Below are positions 11,021 to 23,456 of a stretch of DNA of 64,000 nucleotides, in pieces (the stretch's first letter is position 1; each line of letters opens with the position of its first letter). The position numbers and the translations under genes are program-made. The notes under the pieces were generated by a model. The model was not told the DNA's origin and ran no database searches. It worked only from the letters and a program-made list of their open reading frames with translations. This DNA is from Hordeum vulgare subsp. vulgare (taxonomy: Eukaryota; Streptophyta; Magnoliopsida; Poales; Poaceae): assembly GCF_904849725.1 (NCBI RefSeq), contig NC_058523.1:341227948-341291947 (forward strand). The letters run 5' to 3'.

Positions 11021-12443
11021 TGATAACCGACAAGTAAAGGGGATTGCGATAGTCTTCACGGGTAGTATTTCACCGTAATTTATTGATTCGACACAAGGGG
11101 ATCCAAAGAATATTTATAGGCCTTGACACTTGAGTTGTCAATTCAACCGCACATGGGATATCTCTCTGTGGCAAAGGTTTAGTATCACAACAGACGATAG
11201 TAGTAACAGTAACTGTGGTAGCAGCAATTTTGGTAACAATAGTAACAGTAGCAATTGAGTAAAGAAAGATTTAATATTTGTAAAGCGTAGGCACATGGAT
11301 AGGCGATAAAAATATATGGATGACATCAAGCATGTAACAGTTGCAATTTTGGTGACACTAAGAGGAGAAGTAGTAACATAGCAAGATTTAATATTTGTAA
11401 AGCGTAGGCACATGGATAGGCGATAAAAATATATGGATGACATCAATCATGTAACAGCAGCAATTTTGGTGACACTAAGAGGAGAAGTAGTAACTTAGCA
11501 AGATTTAATATTTGTAAAGCGTAGGCACATGGGTAGGCGATAAAAAAATATGGATGACATCAATCATGTAAGAGTTGCACACTAGGGCGATAAAAGACTA
11601 GCTCCAATTCATCAATATAATGTAGGCATGTATTCCGTATATAGTTATACGTGCTTGTGAGAAGAACTTGCATGACATCTTTTGTCCTACCCTCTCGTGG
11701 CAGCGGGGTCCTATTGGAAACTTAGGGATATTGAGATCTCCTTTTAATAGAGAACTGGAACAAAGCATTAACACATAGTGAATACATTAACTCCTCAAAC
11801 TACGACAATCACTGGAAAGAATCCCAATTATTGTCACCTTGGGTTATGCGGATCAAGACACGCAATAGGTGCATACAACTTGCAAGATAGGGTCCAAATA
11901 CTTTTCATATTTAGGGAGAACATAATAAGTTTAGATATGAAATCATGGCACTCGGGCCCTAGTGAGAAGCATTAAGCATAGCAAATTCATAAGAACATCA
12001 ATCTCAGAACATTGTGGATACTAGGGATCAAGCCCTATCAAACTTAACTCGATTACTTGATGAATCTCATCAAAACCTCATGACCATCCAACGAGCCTAA
12101 TAAGGAATAACTCACATCTGGTGGTGAGCATCATGGAATTGTTTATGGAGAAGGGCTGATGATGACGACGACGATGAATTCCCCTCTCTGTAGCTCCAAA
12201 CGGACTAGAGATCAGCCCTCCCGAGGAAGAACAGGAGATGGCAGCGGCTCTGTCTCGTAAAACGCGATGAAATCTTCTCTATGATTTTTTTCTTTGAGAA
12301 TAGGAATTTATAGGGATGGAATTAGGATAGAGGATCCATGTGGCCCCCACAAGCCTTCAGGGTGCAGCTAGGGGGGCGGCGGCGCCCTATTGGCTTGTGG
12401 CCCACACGAAGCCCCCCTTCGGTACTTCTTTGCCATAATTCAT
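11021..12443 (-). repeat. Minus-strand WHAM-like Athila LTR relic
   Basis: The plus strand begins TGATAACCGACAAG, the complement of an LTR 3' end. The stretch continues on the minus strand through a U5-like region, a TATA-like CCCTATAAATTCC (complement of about 12306-12320) and a GC-rich patch (12340-12415). The LTR 5' end (TGATAC...) is missing; the sequence changes near 12443 to MULE-like DNA. It is related to the LTRs at 4030 and 8998. No coding region. Confidence 0.65.
11265..11580. repeat. 117-bp tandem repeat, about 2.7 copies
   Basis: The phrase TTAATATTTGTAAAGCGTAGG starts at 11271, 11388 and 11505, so the period is 117 bp. Units are nearly identical; differences include gcatgtaacag/tcatgtaacag and acatagc/acttagc. 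It lies inside the minus-strand LTR relic, in its U5-like part. The duplicated peptide in the minus-strand frame 11138-11446 is only a by-product. Confidence 0.85.
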
Positions 12444-12445
12444 TA

Positions 12446-14301
12446 TGAGTAAAATACACCAACGGTCCTAAAAGTATTGGAAGTGTGCCATCTAAGCCCT
12501 AAAAGTTTGAGAACGAACATCCATGTTCTAAAAGTTGTTTAGTCATGCACGACGGCTCCTAAACACATATGACCAAGCCATATGGCCCTTTGAGTCATGC
12601 CACGCTTTGTGGCTCGATTTTGGCAGAAAGGTTCCAAACAGGAATGGCTTTATTTTTTCTTTATCCCTCCAGTCTATATAAATCCTATTTCTCCAACCTT
12701 CTGTCTATTCCTCTTCTACTCTCAATACTCTTTCCTTTCTTTTTCTTCCATCTCTCGCCATGGATAGGAGCAATTTTCATCAACATTACCATATGTACCT
12801 GAATTCATTTGAGGTGAGAGGCAAAATTGCAATGAACAACATATAGAGTAGTAGCATAACCGGAAACTTTGAATAGATAAAGCATGTAGAGTAGGAGCAT
12901 AACATACAATTCAGCGCAAAGATACATGTTTCTATAACAATAGAACCTCAAAAGGCTAAGATCTAATAGGTGCAAATAAAACTACATCAATGCTTCATGC
13001 ATGAGGTTTATGTCAACACCTCCTATCTTCAGACCAAAATCTTAACATGCAACTTCTGTCAAAAATGCACATTTACTTCAATGCAAATCTATCATTTCTT
13101 TTTTGGGGCCCATACCCTTCTTCATCTTTCTTGCAGCAGTAGCAAGTGTTGTCCTGACCCTACTATTAGCAATGATGCTAGATTCTGGAAGATGGCCTGG
13201 TGCCACATGATATTGTTGGGTGGGGGTAGCCTAGCAATAAACCATTTAATTTTAGTTTGCAAATGAAGTTGGTTCCTAAAACAAACATATACATTTCAAA
13301 TCACTTACAGTTTGCATGAGTAAGTCTAGCATGGAAGCTTGACTAGATTGTCTAGGGTCAACAACACTTGAATCAAATTCCTATTAAAAGATATTGTTGT
13401 AGACAATGAACATCATGAATTAAAAGACAATATAAATAGTATAAGTTATTGCAGATAGTATCGAATGAACAATATGAATTGTACGTGACTGGATGTACTA
13501 CTTTTCCTCGGAGGCATATTTTTCTTTGCTACAGTCTTTGCATGTCCTTGTGCTGCTCCTTCTGCTCTAGGGTGTAATGGTCGTTGTGCTCCTCCATCTC
13601 TTCCAAGATGAAGGCATTTCCTCTTGTTATGCTGAGTAGAAAAACAGGCACTACAATGTTGAATTGTTCCATCTCTTGTCAACTTTCCATTCTTTTCCTC
13701 TTGTGCCTTTTTTTGTTAGTCACTGGCCTACCAACATGCTTAGTGTACGCAGAAGGTTGAACTAAGCAACCATTGATCTTTTCCCAGTCTCTTTGATCTC
13801 TGCATGGCATGATGACCTTGCTGTAGGCATTTTTGAAAGGAGTCAGACTATAGAAAGTATGAACCATAGACTCGGGGTTGATTCTCTCATGCCTAAAATA
13901 GGAAACCAAGTGATGGCAAGGTATACCTGTGAGTTGCCATCTTCTGCAACTGCACTCTCTCCTTATAATGTTCAAAATATATTCCCAGTTATCCCTTTAA
14001 CTTTGAAAATTTGTTGACCCGCTCCTCTTAGAAAGCAATTGTTGGCCAAATCTTCATGCTGGTTGACATAAAGCACGAAATTTCTGACCTTCGGAACAAC
14101 CAATGTCATGTTAAGAGGATCAACATCACAGTCTATGATCCGTAGTCCATCAGGTAATTTTCTTCGAGGAAGCAGCCAGGATACATCAACTTTACGAGGA
14201 TCATAGCTTAGCTGCTGGATGAAATCCATTATCCATAGGGGAGACCAACTATTGACATCACACCCATCAAAGTAATCTATGCGGCCATCTACATAGGACT
14301 T
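12446..14301 (-). mobile_element. MULE (Mutator-like) transposon relic
   Basis: Minus-strand transposase pieces occupy 13446-14301. The right boundary cuts the N-terminal coding region where an LTR relic begins near 14302, so the 5' end is lost. The left end, near 12446, has CCAACGGTCCTAAAAGT and related tccTAAAAGTT phrases, which look like a MULE terminal repeat by memory. The partner terminal repeat is absent, so the 9-bp target duplication cannot be tested. 12446-13440 is AT-rich with no recognisable coding region. Confidence 0.6.
13446..14301 (-). pseudogene. MULE transposase relic, DDE core deleted
   Basis: Minus-strand reading gives three pieces. First (14301-13972) is an N-terminal segment with YVDGRIDYFDG, SWSPLWIMDFIQQLSYDPRKVDVSWLLP and a MTLVVPKVRNFVLYV strand, typical of the region before the transposase core. 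Second (13975-13679) is a SWIM zinc finger: C-S-C-R-R-W-Q-L-T-G-I-P-C-H-H. Third (13682-13446) holds a zinc knuckle C-x2-C-x4-H-x4-C (CSACFSTQHNKRKC). The catalytic DDE region, normally several hundred residues between the first two pieces, is missing: HEDLANN is followed almost at once by pre-SWIM residues. The pieces are also in different frames. This is an internal-deletion derivative and cannot be active. Confidence 0.8.
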
Positions 14302-15375
14302 GTGGCTTCCCCCTCTCTGGACTATAAATTCACATATATTCCAAAAACCCTAGGGAGCCACCCGAAACACTTTTTGCATCACCGCAAGTCTTTGTTTCGC
14401 CTTGTGCTCATCTCGAGCCCTGTTCTGGTACCCTATCGGAGGGGGGATCAATCATGGAGGGCCTCTACATCATCCTTAGTGCTCCCATGGTGATGTTGAG
14501 TAGTTCACCATAGAGCTACAGGTCCCTAGTGATTACATGGATGGCTCTCTCTCTTTCTCTTGACCTTCAATACAATGATTATTACATCTTCACTTTGATC
14601 TATCCTATGTAATTCTTTTATGCAGTGCGCTTGTTGGGATCTGATGAATTGTGGGTTTATGTTTAGATTATCCGTGATAAATATTTGATGCTTCTCTAAA
14701 ATCAAGATATGATTATTATGTGCATGATCATTATAGCTTCATAAAATCTCTGTGATCAATTGATCTTCTTTGGTCAAGTACATTTATCTTTCTATAGTGA
14801 GAGGGGCACGTTCTAGTGGGTTCAATCTGATGGGTTTCTATGTCCTAGTGACAAAAAGTGGAGAAGATACATCTATGTATTCCTGCCACTAAGGATAAAA
14901 CAATGGGGCAATTCATATTATTTGAATTCTCTTTGTCTACATCATGTCATTGTTCTTCAAGCTTTACTGTGTTTTACTTAATACTCTTAATGCATGTTAG
15001 ATAGCAGTCGATGGGTGGAGTTATAGTAATAGGTGCAAGCAAGAGTCAGCCTATTTGCTTGTGGATGTGATGCCTATATACGCATGTTCATTGTTTTAAA
15101 TATCACATCACTATGTGCTTTTATATGAATTTCCCAAGAGTAATTTGTTTACCCAACGTATGCTTACTTTCATGAAAGATTCCACTAGGCAAAACTATGG
15201 CCCTAGGTCTATTGACTTATAAGTATACAAACGCTACAATACCTTGCAGTTCTTATTTACTTTTTTTTATTTTGGAATTTACAATTATCTACTATCAACC
15301 ACCCTACTTACAAGCTTGCAAATAACGAGTCCAAGGGGATTGCTAACCCTCTTGCCAGCGTTGGGTGCAAGTGTT
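14302..15375 (+). repeat. Athila-type LTR relic, 5' truncated
   Basis: A TATA box (TATAAAT at 14323-14329) and the following leader-like text align with the LTRs of elements D (16711 onward) and F (22040 onward), including the phrase CCACCCGAAACACTTTTT shared with D. The U3 region is missing. The end breaks near 15375 after GTTGGGTGCAAGTGTTTG. It is older than F by eye, with many substitutions. Confidence 0.7.
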
Positions 15376-16345
15376 TGTAGAGATAGTGGTTACATAGTCT
15401 TGTTACAAACTGGAGGTGAGGACCTCTATTTATAGGGCTTTGGGTAAGTCTTCATATACTTGTACTTATGGCAAGAACACTCTAGAAAACATCACTTAAA
15501 ATTCATCATTCTACACATAGCTACTCATAACTAGAAGACTCTAGAAAACAATAGGTAGCATAAATAAAAACAAAATAAATACTACACTAGAGTGGAAGTA
15601 TCTGGAAGTAGCCAAATAGACATGGCATGTGATTTCCTCTTTCATGTTCCTTAAATATTGTTCCTCATATATAAATTAGGATAGTTCTATTGTTGTATTA
15701 GCGCTTTTGGCTCTGGCCAGGAGAGGAGTCTCGGCGGCCTGGATTGTAAGGTGCTATGCCACAGGATGCAAGACTGATCTTCATGTCCATAGCCAATGTA
15801 GGGTAGTTGTGGCCATTGAGGGCAAGCTCCTCAAACTCTTTGGTAGACATCTTTGCATACATGATGAACGAGAGATAATTAGTTTACGAGCGACAAATTA
15901 AAGGCCATCACGATTATGTAATAAGAATGCAAAACGTTGATGCTTAAGTGAAAACTTGAAACATTCTCAATCTCAATTGTGTGAATAGAAAACATAGAAG
16001 ATCACTTAGATCTCACAATAATATGCTGCATATTCATAGAATGTCAGTAGATGCACATTTTGCTATTACCTTGTGTATGTTACAATATAAATATAAGGAA
16101 ATACACATCGGTTGTCGAGATTAACGAAACGTAGACATTGAAGTAAGAGGGGATAGCCTACAAAGGAGCACTAGATACCAACCCATTACCTTGTGATTCC
16201 AAATATAATGAGGGAGAAATATTAAAAAATTTATAAGTTTCATATGCGAGAGAAGATGATCTCAATCGCAAAAACATGTTCAAAAGAAATTGGTATGTGG
16301 TGAACACATAGAACATGTCATTCTTTCTAGATGAAATCCGGTACT
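15376..16345. other. Unassigned intergenic DNA
   Basis: No recognisable element end, long ORF or RNA gene. The first 60 bases include CTATTTATAGGG, a possible core promoter of a lost LTR. Short frames such as 15707-15901 carry no motif. Probably decayed repeat. Confidence 0.3.
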
Positions 16346-17833
16346 TGATACATCTCTAATATATCTATTTTTTTTATTGTTCCATGCTATTATATTACCA
16401 ATCTTGGATGCTTTAATTGCATTTATATGTTGTTTTATATAATTTTTGGGAACTAAGCTACTAACCCAGTGCCTAGTCCGAGTTGTTGCTTTCTGCATAT
16501 TTTTGGCTTTTGAGGAAGCCAGTACCAAAGGGAGTCCAAATGCTCTAAAACTTTTTGATGACTTTTATGGACCAAAATAATACTAGAAGCTTCATTGGGA
16601 TACCAGACGAGAGAGGAGGAGACGCCAAGGCAACATGGTGCGCCTAGGGGGTAGGCGCACCTTGTTACCTTGTGGTCCCCTTTTATCCCCGTCTAAAATA
16701 ATTCGACCCCTATAAATCCGCAAATATTGGGAAAACATCTGAGAACCACCCGAAACACTTTTTCTGCCGCCGCAAGTCTTTGTTCCAATGAGGGGCCATA
16801 TGGAGACTTTTTCCGCTACCCTACCTGGAGGCAAATCGATCACGGAGGCCATCTAAATCTACCTTGTTGCCTCCATGATGTTGTGTGAGTACTCCACCAC
16901 AGACCTATGGGTCCATAGCTAGTACCTAGATGGCTTGGTCACTCTCTTTGATCTTCAATAGAAAGTTCACTCTGATTCCCATAATGATTTATTCATTGTA
17001 ATCTTCTTTGTGGTGTGTTTATTGGGATCCGATGAATTGTGGGTTTATGATCAGATTATAATGAATATTAATTGAGTGTTCTTCAAATTATTTTATGCAT
17101 GATTATTATAGTTTTGTATTTCTCTCCCATCTATCGGTTTGGTTTGACCAACTAGATTGATTTAACTTCAGTGTGAGTGGTGCATTGTGACGTATTCAAT
17201 CTTGATGTTCTCAATCCCAAACACACAAAGGGACATGCCACATATTTGCATTTTTGTCATTATGTTATCTTGCCCCAAGCATTACTCTGTTTCATACTTA
17301 ATACCATAGATGTATGCTGGATAGAGCTCGATGAGTGGAGTAATAGTAGTAGATGCAGGAAGGAGTCGTTCTACTTGTTTATGAATGTGATGCCTATATA
17401 CATGATCATTGCCTCGAATAAGATGTATGCACTATTCTGTCAATTGCCCAACTGTAGTTTGTCTACCAAGTGTATGATATCTTCAAGAGAGCAGCGTAAA
17501 GAAAAAACTATGGCCCAGGGTCTACTCAAATTATACTAAAAAAGCTACAAAAACATTACTGCCATTTATTTCTTTTATTTACATTTACATTCATATTATC
17601 TATCTATCAGTATTTAATCCTTGCAGGTAACGAGTTCAAGGGGCTTCGCAACCCTCTTGCCCGCGTTTGGTGCAAATATTTGGTTTTGTATGTGTAGGTG
17701 CTGACGACGAGGGTTTTCTTAATACTCCTATTGGCTCGATAACCTTGGCTATCACTGAGGGAAATACTTATCTCTACTGTGCTGCATCTCCCCTCCTCTT
17801 CGAGGAAAACCCCAACACAATTTACAAGTTGCA
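16346..17833 (+). repeat. 5' LTR of element D (1,488 bp)
   Basis: Begins TGATACATCTCTAATATATC and ends ...ACAAGTTGCA. A TATA box lies at 16711-16717. It aligns with the LTR of F but with many changes, including several C-to-T changes in the first 30 bases. Confidence 0.75.
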
Positions 17834-17862
17834 GGAAGAATTTCTAGTGTCGTTGCGGGGGA
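17834..17862 (+). other. Degenerate primer-binding site of element D
   Basis: TTTCTAGTGTCGTTGCGGGGGAG matches the intact site in F (TGGCGCCGTTGCCGGGG at 23244) with several substitutions. The site is complementary to the 3' end of plant tRNA-Asp in Athila elements (family knowledge). Confidence 0.65.
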
Positions 17863-18008
17863 GTATCATCAAATTCTTATCAGGTTCCTTCACACAAATT
17901 ATCATTAACTTGTTCTAATTTGTATATGCCTTTATATTTGCTTGCCTAAAAATATAAAAAAACACAAAACTATTTATCATTACTAGTTTACTTGTTTTGC
18001 TTATTACT

Positions 18009-18520
18009 ATGGATAGTTCTTATCATGTTCCGTGTACTCTTGAGAATGAAGTGCTTAATTTTAAAGAAAGGGGAGGAGAAAGTATAAAAGATGATTGGCA
18101 TAGGATTTGCGATGCTCAAAATAGATCAAATCATAGGCAATCCACCAACATATTGCTTCAGAATTTCTATGTGGGTGTTACTACCTAGTATAGATTTGTG
18201 CTTCATACTATTACTGGTGGTAATTTATTAATGAGTTGTACTTTGAAAGGCTTTAGTGCTATGTAAAATTTAGTGGTATCACCACCTAGCACTATTAATG
18301 AAACAACATTGAATTTGGAGCATGTTATGCGAAGGCTAGAAATTATTGAAAATAAAATGCCTACCATAGAACACATGGACGATGTACATAAAAGTCTCAT
18401 AATCACATTACTCAATTTCAATCGAAGGTAGGGGTTACTTTGAAAGCACAAAAAGAGAAGGATACGATAATTAATGAGAGGGTGGAGCAAGCTCTCGATA
18501 TAATTGATAAAATGGAGGAG
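18009..18520 (+). pseudogene. Start of Athila gag of element D, broken and truncated
   Basis: ATG at 18009 opens a frame with residues such as LNFKERGGESIKDDWHRICDAQNRS, which I recognise as the conserved start of Triticeae Athila gag proteins. A stop after about 60 codons (18186-18188) and further stops in the following gag-like text break it. The insertion of element E at 18521 then removes the rest. It encodes the capsid-type structural protein of the retrotransposon; this copy is dead. Confidence 0.7.
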
Positions 18521-19807
18521 TATCACACCCTGTGTGTGTACAACTTTTCCACATTATGTTTTCACAAAATTTAGAACCATTTTAAAAAATTGCATGGTTG
18601 TGATGGTTGATGTGGTTGCTACTTCCTTTGTGTGATTGATTGAGTTTTGAATCACAAAAACTATTCTTCCCTCAAGAACTCCTCTCCTTAACACCAAACA
18701 CTTGCCCAATGATCATTCCATGTGTATATGACCAGAAACTATTTTTATAATATATTATTTCAACAAAAGGAATTTATTTATTCTAAGCTTTAAAAAAACC
18801 TAAGTTGAGCTTTTTACTACAAGTCCTCAATTTAGGAGAGATGATTTTCCCCAAAGACTTTATTTGGATACTATTATTAAAAATACTTCTAAAAACCACA
18901 AAATAATTGTTTTGAAAATTCCCTATTTTATTTAAATACTTCTTTGTGAGGCCAGAAATGATATTTCCTAGGAAAACAATTATTTTATTACTTCAAAAAT
19001 ATTTGAGTAAATTTAAGGAAACTCAATGGACATATATTTTCCGTACATAAGAGTTTCAACACACGGTCATGTTCAAAATATTGGACAAAACCCCTCAAAA
19101 CCCTTTTTGCTTATTTCAATCTTTTGAAATATTTCCATAGGAAATATTCTCAAGAAATTCCAAGAAAATTCTAGCCAGTCAGACATGATATATGTGCTGA
19201 TCCTGCAAAGTCTCATGTCCATCCAAGTATATTTGGTTCACCAAAATGTCCGAAAACCCTCTTTGTCCAGAACCAAATTTGAGCAACTTTACATTGCCAA
19301 GTTTAGCCAATTCATCCCGAACTTTACAAGAGTGATTTAGCCCCCAAATAAGGATGCTACATCAAGTTGTGCATTTGTGGGAGTTGATTTGATCACCTAG
19401 GACCATAGGAATCTAATTTTGTCTATTTCTAGGGATTTTCATGTTTACATTGCCGACTTTACTCAAATTAGCTAAAACTTGGTGATCCCTCTTGATTTTA
19501 CCCTCAATTCCATACTGTTAGGTTTCAATGGAATCGGGCAAAGGGATATTTCCCAAAACAACATCAAACACCTTTTGGTGAATTGGTAAAGCTGCTGCTT
19601 TCACCCCTTCCCCCATTATCCTTCACTCCAACTTTTTAGCACAACTTCATAGGAACCCCGAGCAACCCCAGTAAGATATCTGGCATCCAGCTCCATGATT
19701 GCAAGGGTGAAAACCCACCTACAAGCTCCTGGATAGCCAGTTTCCTTCTCTCTCTCTCTCTCTCTCTCAGCCTCCCCTCTCCTTGGGCCAGCATCTAGGG
19801 CATCCAA
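18521..19807 (+). repeat. Element E 5' LTR, segment 1
   Basis: AT-rich U3 part of the LTR, ending at the target duplication TCCAA (19803-19807) of the solo Angela LTR. A (CT)n run occupies 19747-19768. No gene is seen in this 1.3 kb. Confidence 0.7.
19747..19768. repeat. (CT)n microsatellite
   Basis: About eleven CT units, directly readable, in element E U3. Confidence 0.9.
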
Positions 19808-21579
19808 TGTTGGGGAACGTTGCATGGGAAAAAAATCCTACAGACATACAAGATCTATCCATGGTCGTGACCATCTACAAGAGGAGAGATCGGATCCACA
19901 TACCCTTGTAGATCACTAAGCGGGAAGCATTAAGAAACGCGGTTGATGTTGTCGAACGTCTTCGCGAGCCAAATTGCAAGCCATCGCGCGATCCAATTAC
20001 GATATATATAGCGCCGAACGAGCAGCACCTCCGCGTTCAGCACACGTACAGCTCGATGATGATCATCTCCTTCTTGATCCAGCAAGAGGGGCGGAGAGGT
20101 ATATGAGTTCTCCGGCAGCACGACGGCATGGTGGCGGTGGTGGTGAACTATTCCGGCAGGGCTTCGCCGACCTCTACCGAACTAATCTAGACGAAGAAGA
20201 TGATCTATGGAGGATACGGAAGCACATGGCTTTTCAGGTGGTAGATGCCCTCAAAACCTCCACTATGTATAGTAGGAAGGGGTAGGTGGGCTGCCTTGGC
20301 CCCTCCTCCAAGGAGAAGGGGTTCGGCCGAACTAGGGGGGAGAGTCCACGTCCCACAAGGGAGTTGGAAACCCTTGGGAGGACTCCACTCCACCTCCTCC
20401 ACCTAGGCTTGGCGCATGGGCCTCTTGGGGTCGGCTTCCCAAGCCAACCAGGGGCTGGTGCGCCACCTCCTAGGTCCATGTGTCCTCCCGTGGTGGGTGG
20501 GCCCCTTCTGGTGGATCCCCAGAACCCTTTCGCCACTCCGAGTACTATACCGGAAATCCGTGAAGCTATACCGGAACCCGAATACCACTTTACTATATAT
20601 AAATATTTACCTCATGACCATTCCGGACCCCCTCGTGATGTTTAGGATCTCATCTGGGACTGTGAACAACCTTCGGTCACCAACACACGTAACTGAATAA
20701 CATCAAAACGTCATTGAAACTTAAGTGTGCAGACCCTGCGGGTTTGAGAACTATGTAGACATGACTGAGACACTCTCTGATCAATAACCAATAGCGGGAC
20801 CTGGATGCAAATATAGGTTTCTACATATTCTACGAAGATATTTATCGGTTGAACCTCTATGTGAAGGATTCAGTTAATCCCGTATGTTGTTCCCTTTGTC
20901 TATCGGTATGTTACTTGCCCGAGATACGATGGTGGGTATCAACATACCTAGTTCAATCTCGTTACTGGCAAGTCTCTTTACTCATTTCTTAATAAAACAT
21001 CTCATTACTAACTCTTTAGTCACATTGCTCATAAGCTCATTGTTATTTTGTATTACCGAGTGGGCACAGAGACACCTCTCCGTCATACGGAGTGACAAAT
21101 CCCAGTCTCGAATCACGCCAACCCAACAGACACCTTCGGAGATACCTGTAGAGCACCTTTATAGTCACCTAGTTACAATGTGACATTTGATACACACAAG
21201 GCATTTATTCGATGTCTGGGAGTTGCATGATATCATGACCATAGGAATAGATACTTGACATGCAGAAAACGATAGCAATAAACTGACACGATCACATGGT
21301 ATGTTCATAGTTTGGGTCTTGTCCATCACATCATTCTCCTAATGATGTGATCCCATTATCAAATGACAACTCGTGTATATGGCCAGGAAACCTTAACCAT
21401 ATTTGATCAACGAGCCAGTCCTTTAGAGGCTCACTAGGGACAGTGTGTTGTCTATGTATCCACACATGTATTTGAGTTTCCATTCAATACAACTCTAGCA
21501 TGGATAATAAAGGATTATCATGAACAAGGAAATATAATAATAACCACATTATTATTGCCTCTAGGGCATATTTCCAACA
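19808..21579 (-). mobile_element. Solo Angela/BARE-type Copia LTR
   Basis: The plus strand starts TGTTGGGGAACGTTGC and ends ATATTTCCAACA, the complements of the LTR 3' and 5' ends. Length is 1,772 bp. TCCAA flanks it on both sides (19803-19807 and 21580-21584). There is no second LTR, PBS or pol, so the copy is a solo LTR left by recombination between two LTRs. Frames inside it, such as those near 20230-20700, are non-coding by context. Confidence 0.92.
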
Positions 21580-21584
21580 TCCAA

Positions 21585-21689
21585 GGTCCTCTCCTAGTAG
21601 TTTACCACACTTCAACTTTAGGACGCAAGTGGTCGCACCAGAGGGCGTCAGTGGCGCCATCATGCAGACCAAAGTTGCGCACAGGACAG
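21585..21689 (+). repeat. Element E 5' LTR, segment 2
   Basis: A 105-bp island between the solo Angela LTR and element F. Its right end GACAG (21685-21689) is one copy of the F target duplication. Confidence 0.7.
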
Positions 21690-23232
21690 TGATACGTCTC
21701 CAACGTATCTATAATTTTTTATTGTTCCATGCTATTATATTATCAACTTGGGATGTTTTATCTGCATTTATATGCTATTTTATATCATTTTTGTGACTAA
21801 CCTATTAACTCGGTGCCCAGTGCCAGTTTTTGTTTTTTCCGTGTTTTTGACCTTTTTCAAATAAGAATATTAAACAGAGTCCAAACGGATAAAACCTTCG
21901 AGATGATTTTTTCCATAACAGAAGGGATCCAGAAGACTTGAGAACCAAGGCAGAGGGCCACGGAGGAGGCCACGAGCCCCTAGGCGCGCCTAGCAGGCTC
22001 GTGGCCCCCCTGTGCCTCCTTTGCCCTACCTCTTTCGCCTATAAATTCCCTAAAATCCCCAAACCAACAGAGAGAGCCACGAAAATACTTTTCCGCTGCC
22101 GCAAGCTTCTGTTTTCGCGAGATCCCATCTGGGGACCGTTCTCGTGCCCTGTCGGAGGGTATTCGGACACGGAGGGCTTTGTCATCAACACCATTGCCTC
22201 TCCGATGATGCGTGAGTAGTTCACCACAGACCTTCGGGTCCATAGCTAGTATCTAGATGGCTTCTTCTCTCTCTTGGATCTTCAATACAAAGTTCTCCAT
22301 GATGTTCATGGAGACCTATCCGATGTAACTTTCTTTTGCGGTGTGTTTGTCGAGATCCGATGAATTGTGGACTTATGATCAGATTATCTATGAATATTAT
22401 TTGAGTCTCCTCTGATTTCTTATATGCATGATTTCGTATCCTTGTAATTCTCTTCGAGTTATGGGTTTCGTTTGGCCAACTTGATCTATAATTCTTGCAA
22501 TGAGAGAAGTGCTTGGTTTTGGGTTCATACCGTGTGGTGTCCTCACCTAGTGACGGAAGGGGTAGCGCGGCACGCATCATGTTGTTGCCATCAAGGGTAA
22601 AAAGATGGGGTTTATATCATATTACATGAATTTATCCCTCTACATCATGTCATCTTGCTTAAGGCGTTACTCTGTTTGTTATGAACTTAATACACTAGAT
22701 GCATGCTGGATAGCGGTCGATGTGTGGAGTAATAGTAGTGATGCAGAAAGTATCTGTCTACTTGTCTCGAACATGATGCCTATATGTATGATCATTGCCT
22801 TAGATATCATCATGACTTTGCGCCATTCTATCACTTGCTCGACAGTAATTCGTTCACCCACCGTAATACTTGCTATCATGAGAGAAGCCTCTAGTGAACA
22901 TTATGGCGCACGGGTCTATTTTACACATTATATATTCAGATCTACATACAAAAATACCAAAAATACCTTTCTGCACTTTTATTTCTTTATTTATAATTAC
23001 CTATTATCACTATCAGATCTCACCTTGCAAGTAATTGTAAAGGTATTGACAACCCCTTTATCGCGTTGGGTGAAAGTTTGTTTGTCTTTGCGCAGGTGCC
23101 TTGGTGCCTCATCTTGATACTCCTACTGGATTGATACCTTGGTTCTCAAACTGAGGGAAATACTTATCTCTACTTTGCTGCATCACCCGTTCCTCTTCAT
23201 GGGAAAAACCAACGCTAGCTCAAGAAGTAGAA
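21690..23232 (+). repeat. 5' LTR of element F (1,543 bp)
   Basis: Starts TGATACGTCTCCAACG; TATA box at 22040-22047 (TATAAATT) after a GC-rich patch. It ends at ...AAGAAGTAGAA, where the 3' LTR copy ends ...AGAAGTAGCA, so the terminal CA has changed to AA here. It differs from the 3' LTR by a few percent plus small indels, including a short GC-patch segment present in the 3' copy (about 43078-43096). Confidence 0.85.
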
Positions 23233-23242
23233 GGAAGAATTT

Positions 23243-23262
23243 CTGGCGCCGTTGCCGGGGAG
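23243..23262 (+). other. Primer-binding site of element F
   Basis: CTGGCGCCGTTGCCGGGGAG, beginning about 10 bases after the LTR. It is complementary to the 3' end of plant tRNA-Asp, the usual primer of Athila elements. Intact. Confidence 0.8.
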
Positions 23263-23456
23263 TATTCAAGTGAAGCATATCTATCAAGTACCTATCGCAA
23301 ACTCATCTCTTGAATTTACATTATTTTCCATTTGCCTCTCATTTTCCTCCCCCCCACCTCTAAAACAAAATTTACAAAAATATTTGCCTTTTTCATTCGC
23401 CCTTTCTTTCGCTTGCTTTCTGTTTGCTTGTGTGCTTGTCTGCTTGCTAAGTCACC

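Larger units (their letters stand above)
16346..18520 (+). mobile_element. Element D: 5' end of an Athila-type retrotransposon, interrupted by element E
   Basis: The order is LTR (16346-17833), PBS-like site, leader and start of gag (from 18009), then an abrupt change at 18521 where the LTR of element E begins. The rest of D should lie beyond E, outside the window. The last five bases before E are AGGAG, the expected left copy of its target duplication. D is the outermost identified layer of the nest. Confidence 0.75.

Noticed and set aside
11265..11580. CRISPR-like array
   Set aside because: Repeats are contiguous 117-bp units without spacers, in plant DNA.
12569..12802. Possible small gene after a TATA-like sequence
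   Set aside because: AT-rich frame in the terminal part of the MULE relic; no motif, and the TATA-like phrase is weak.
20205..20700. ORFs of 65-119 codons
   Set aside because: They lie wholly inside the solo Angela LTR, which is non-coding.
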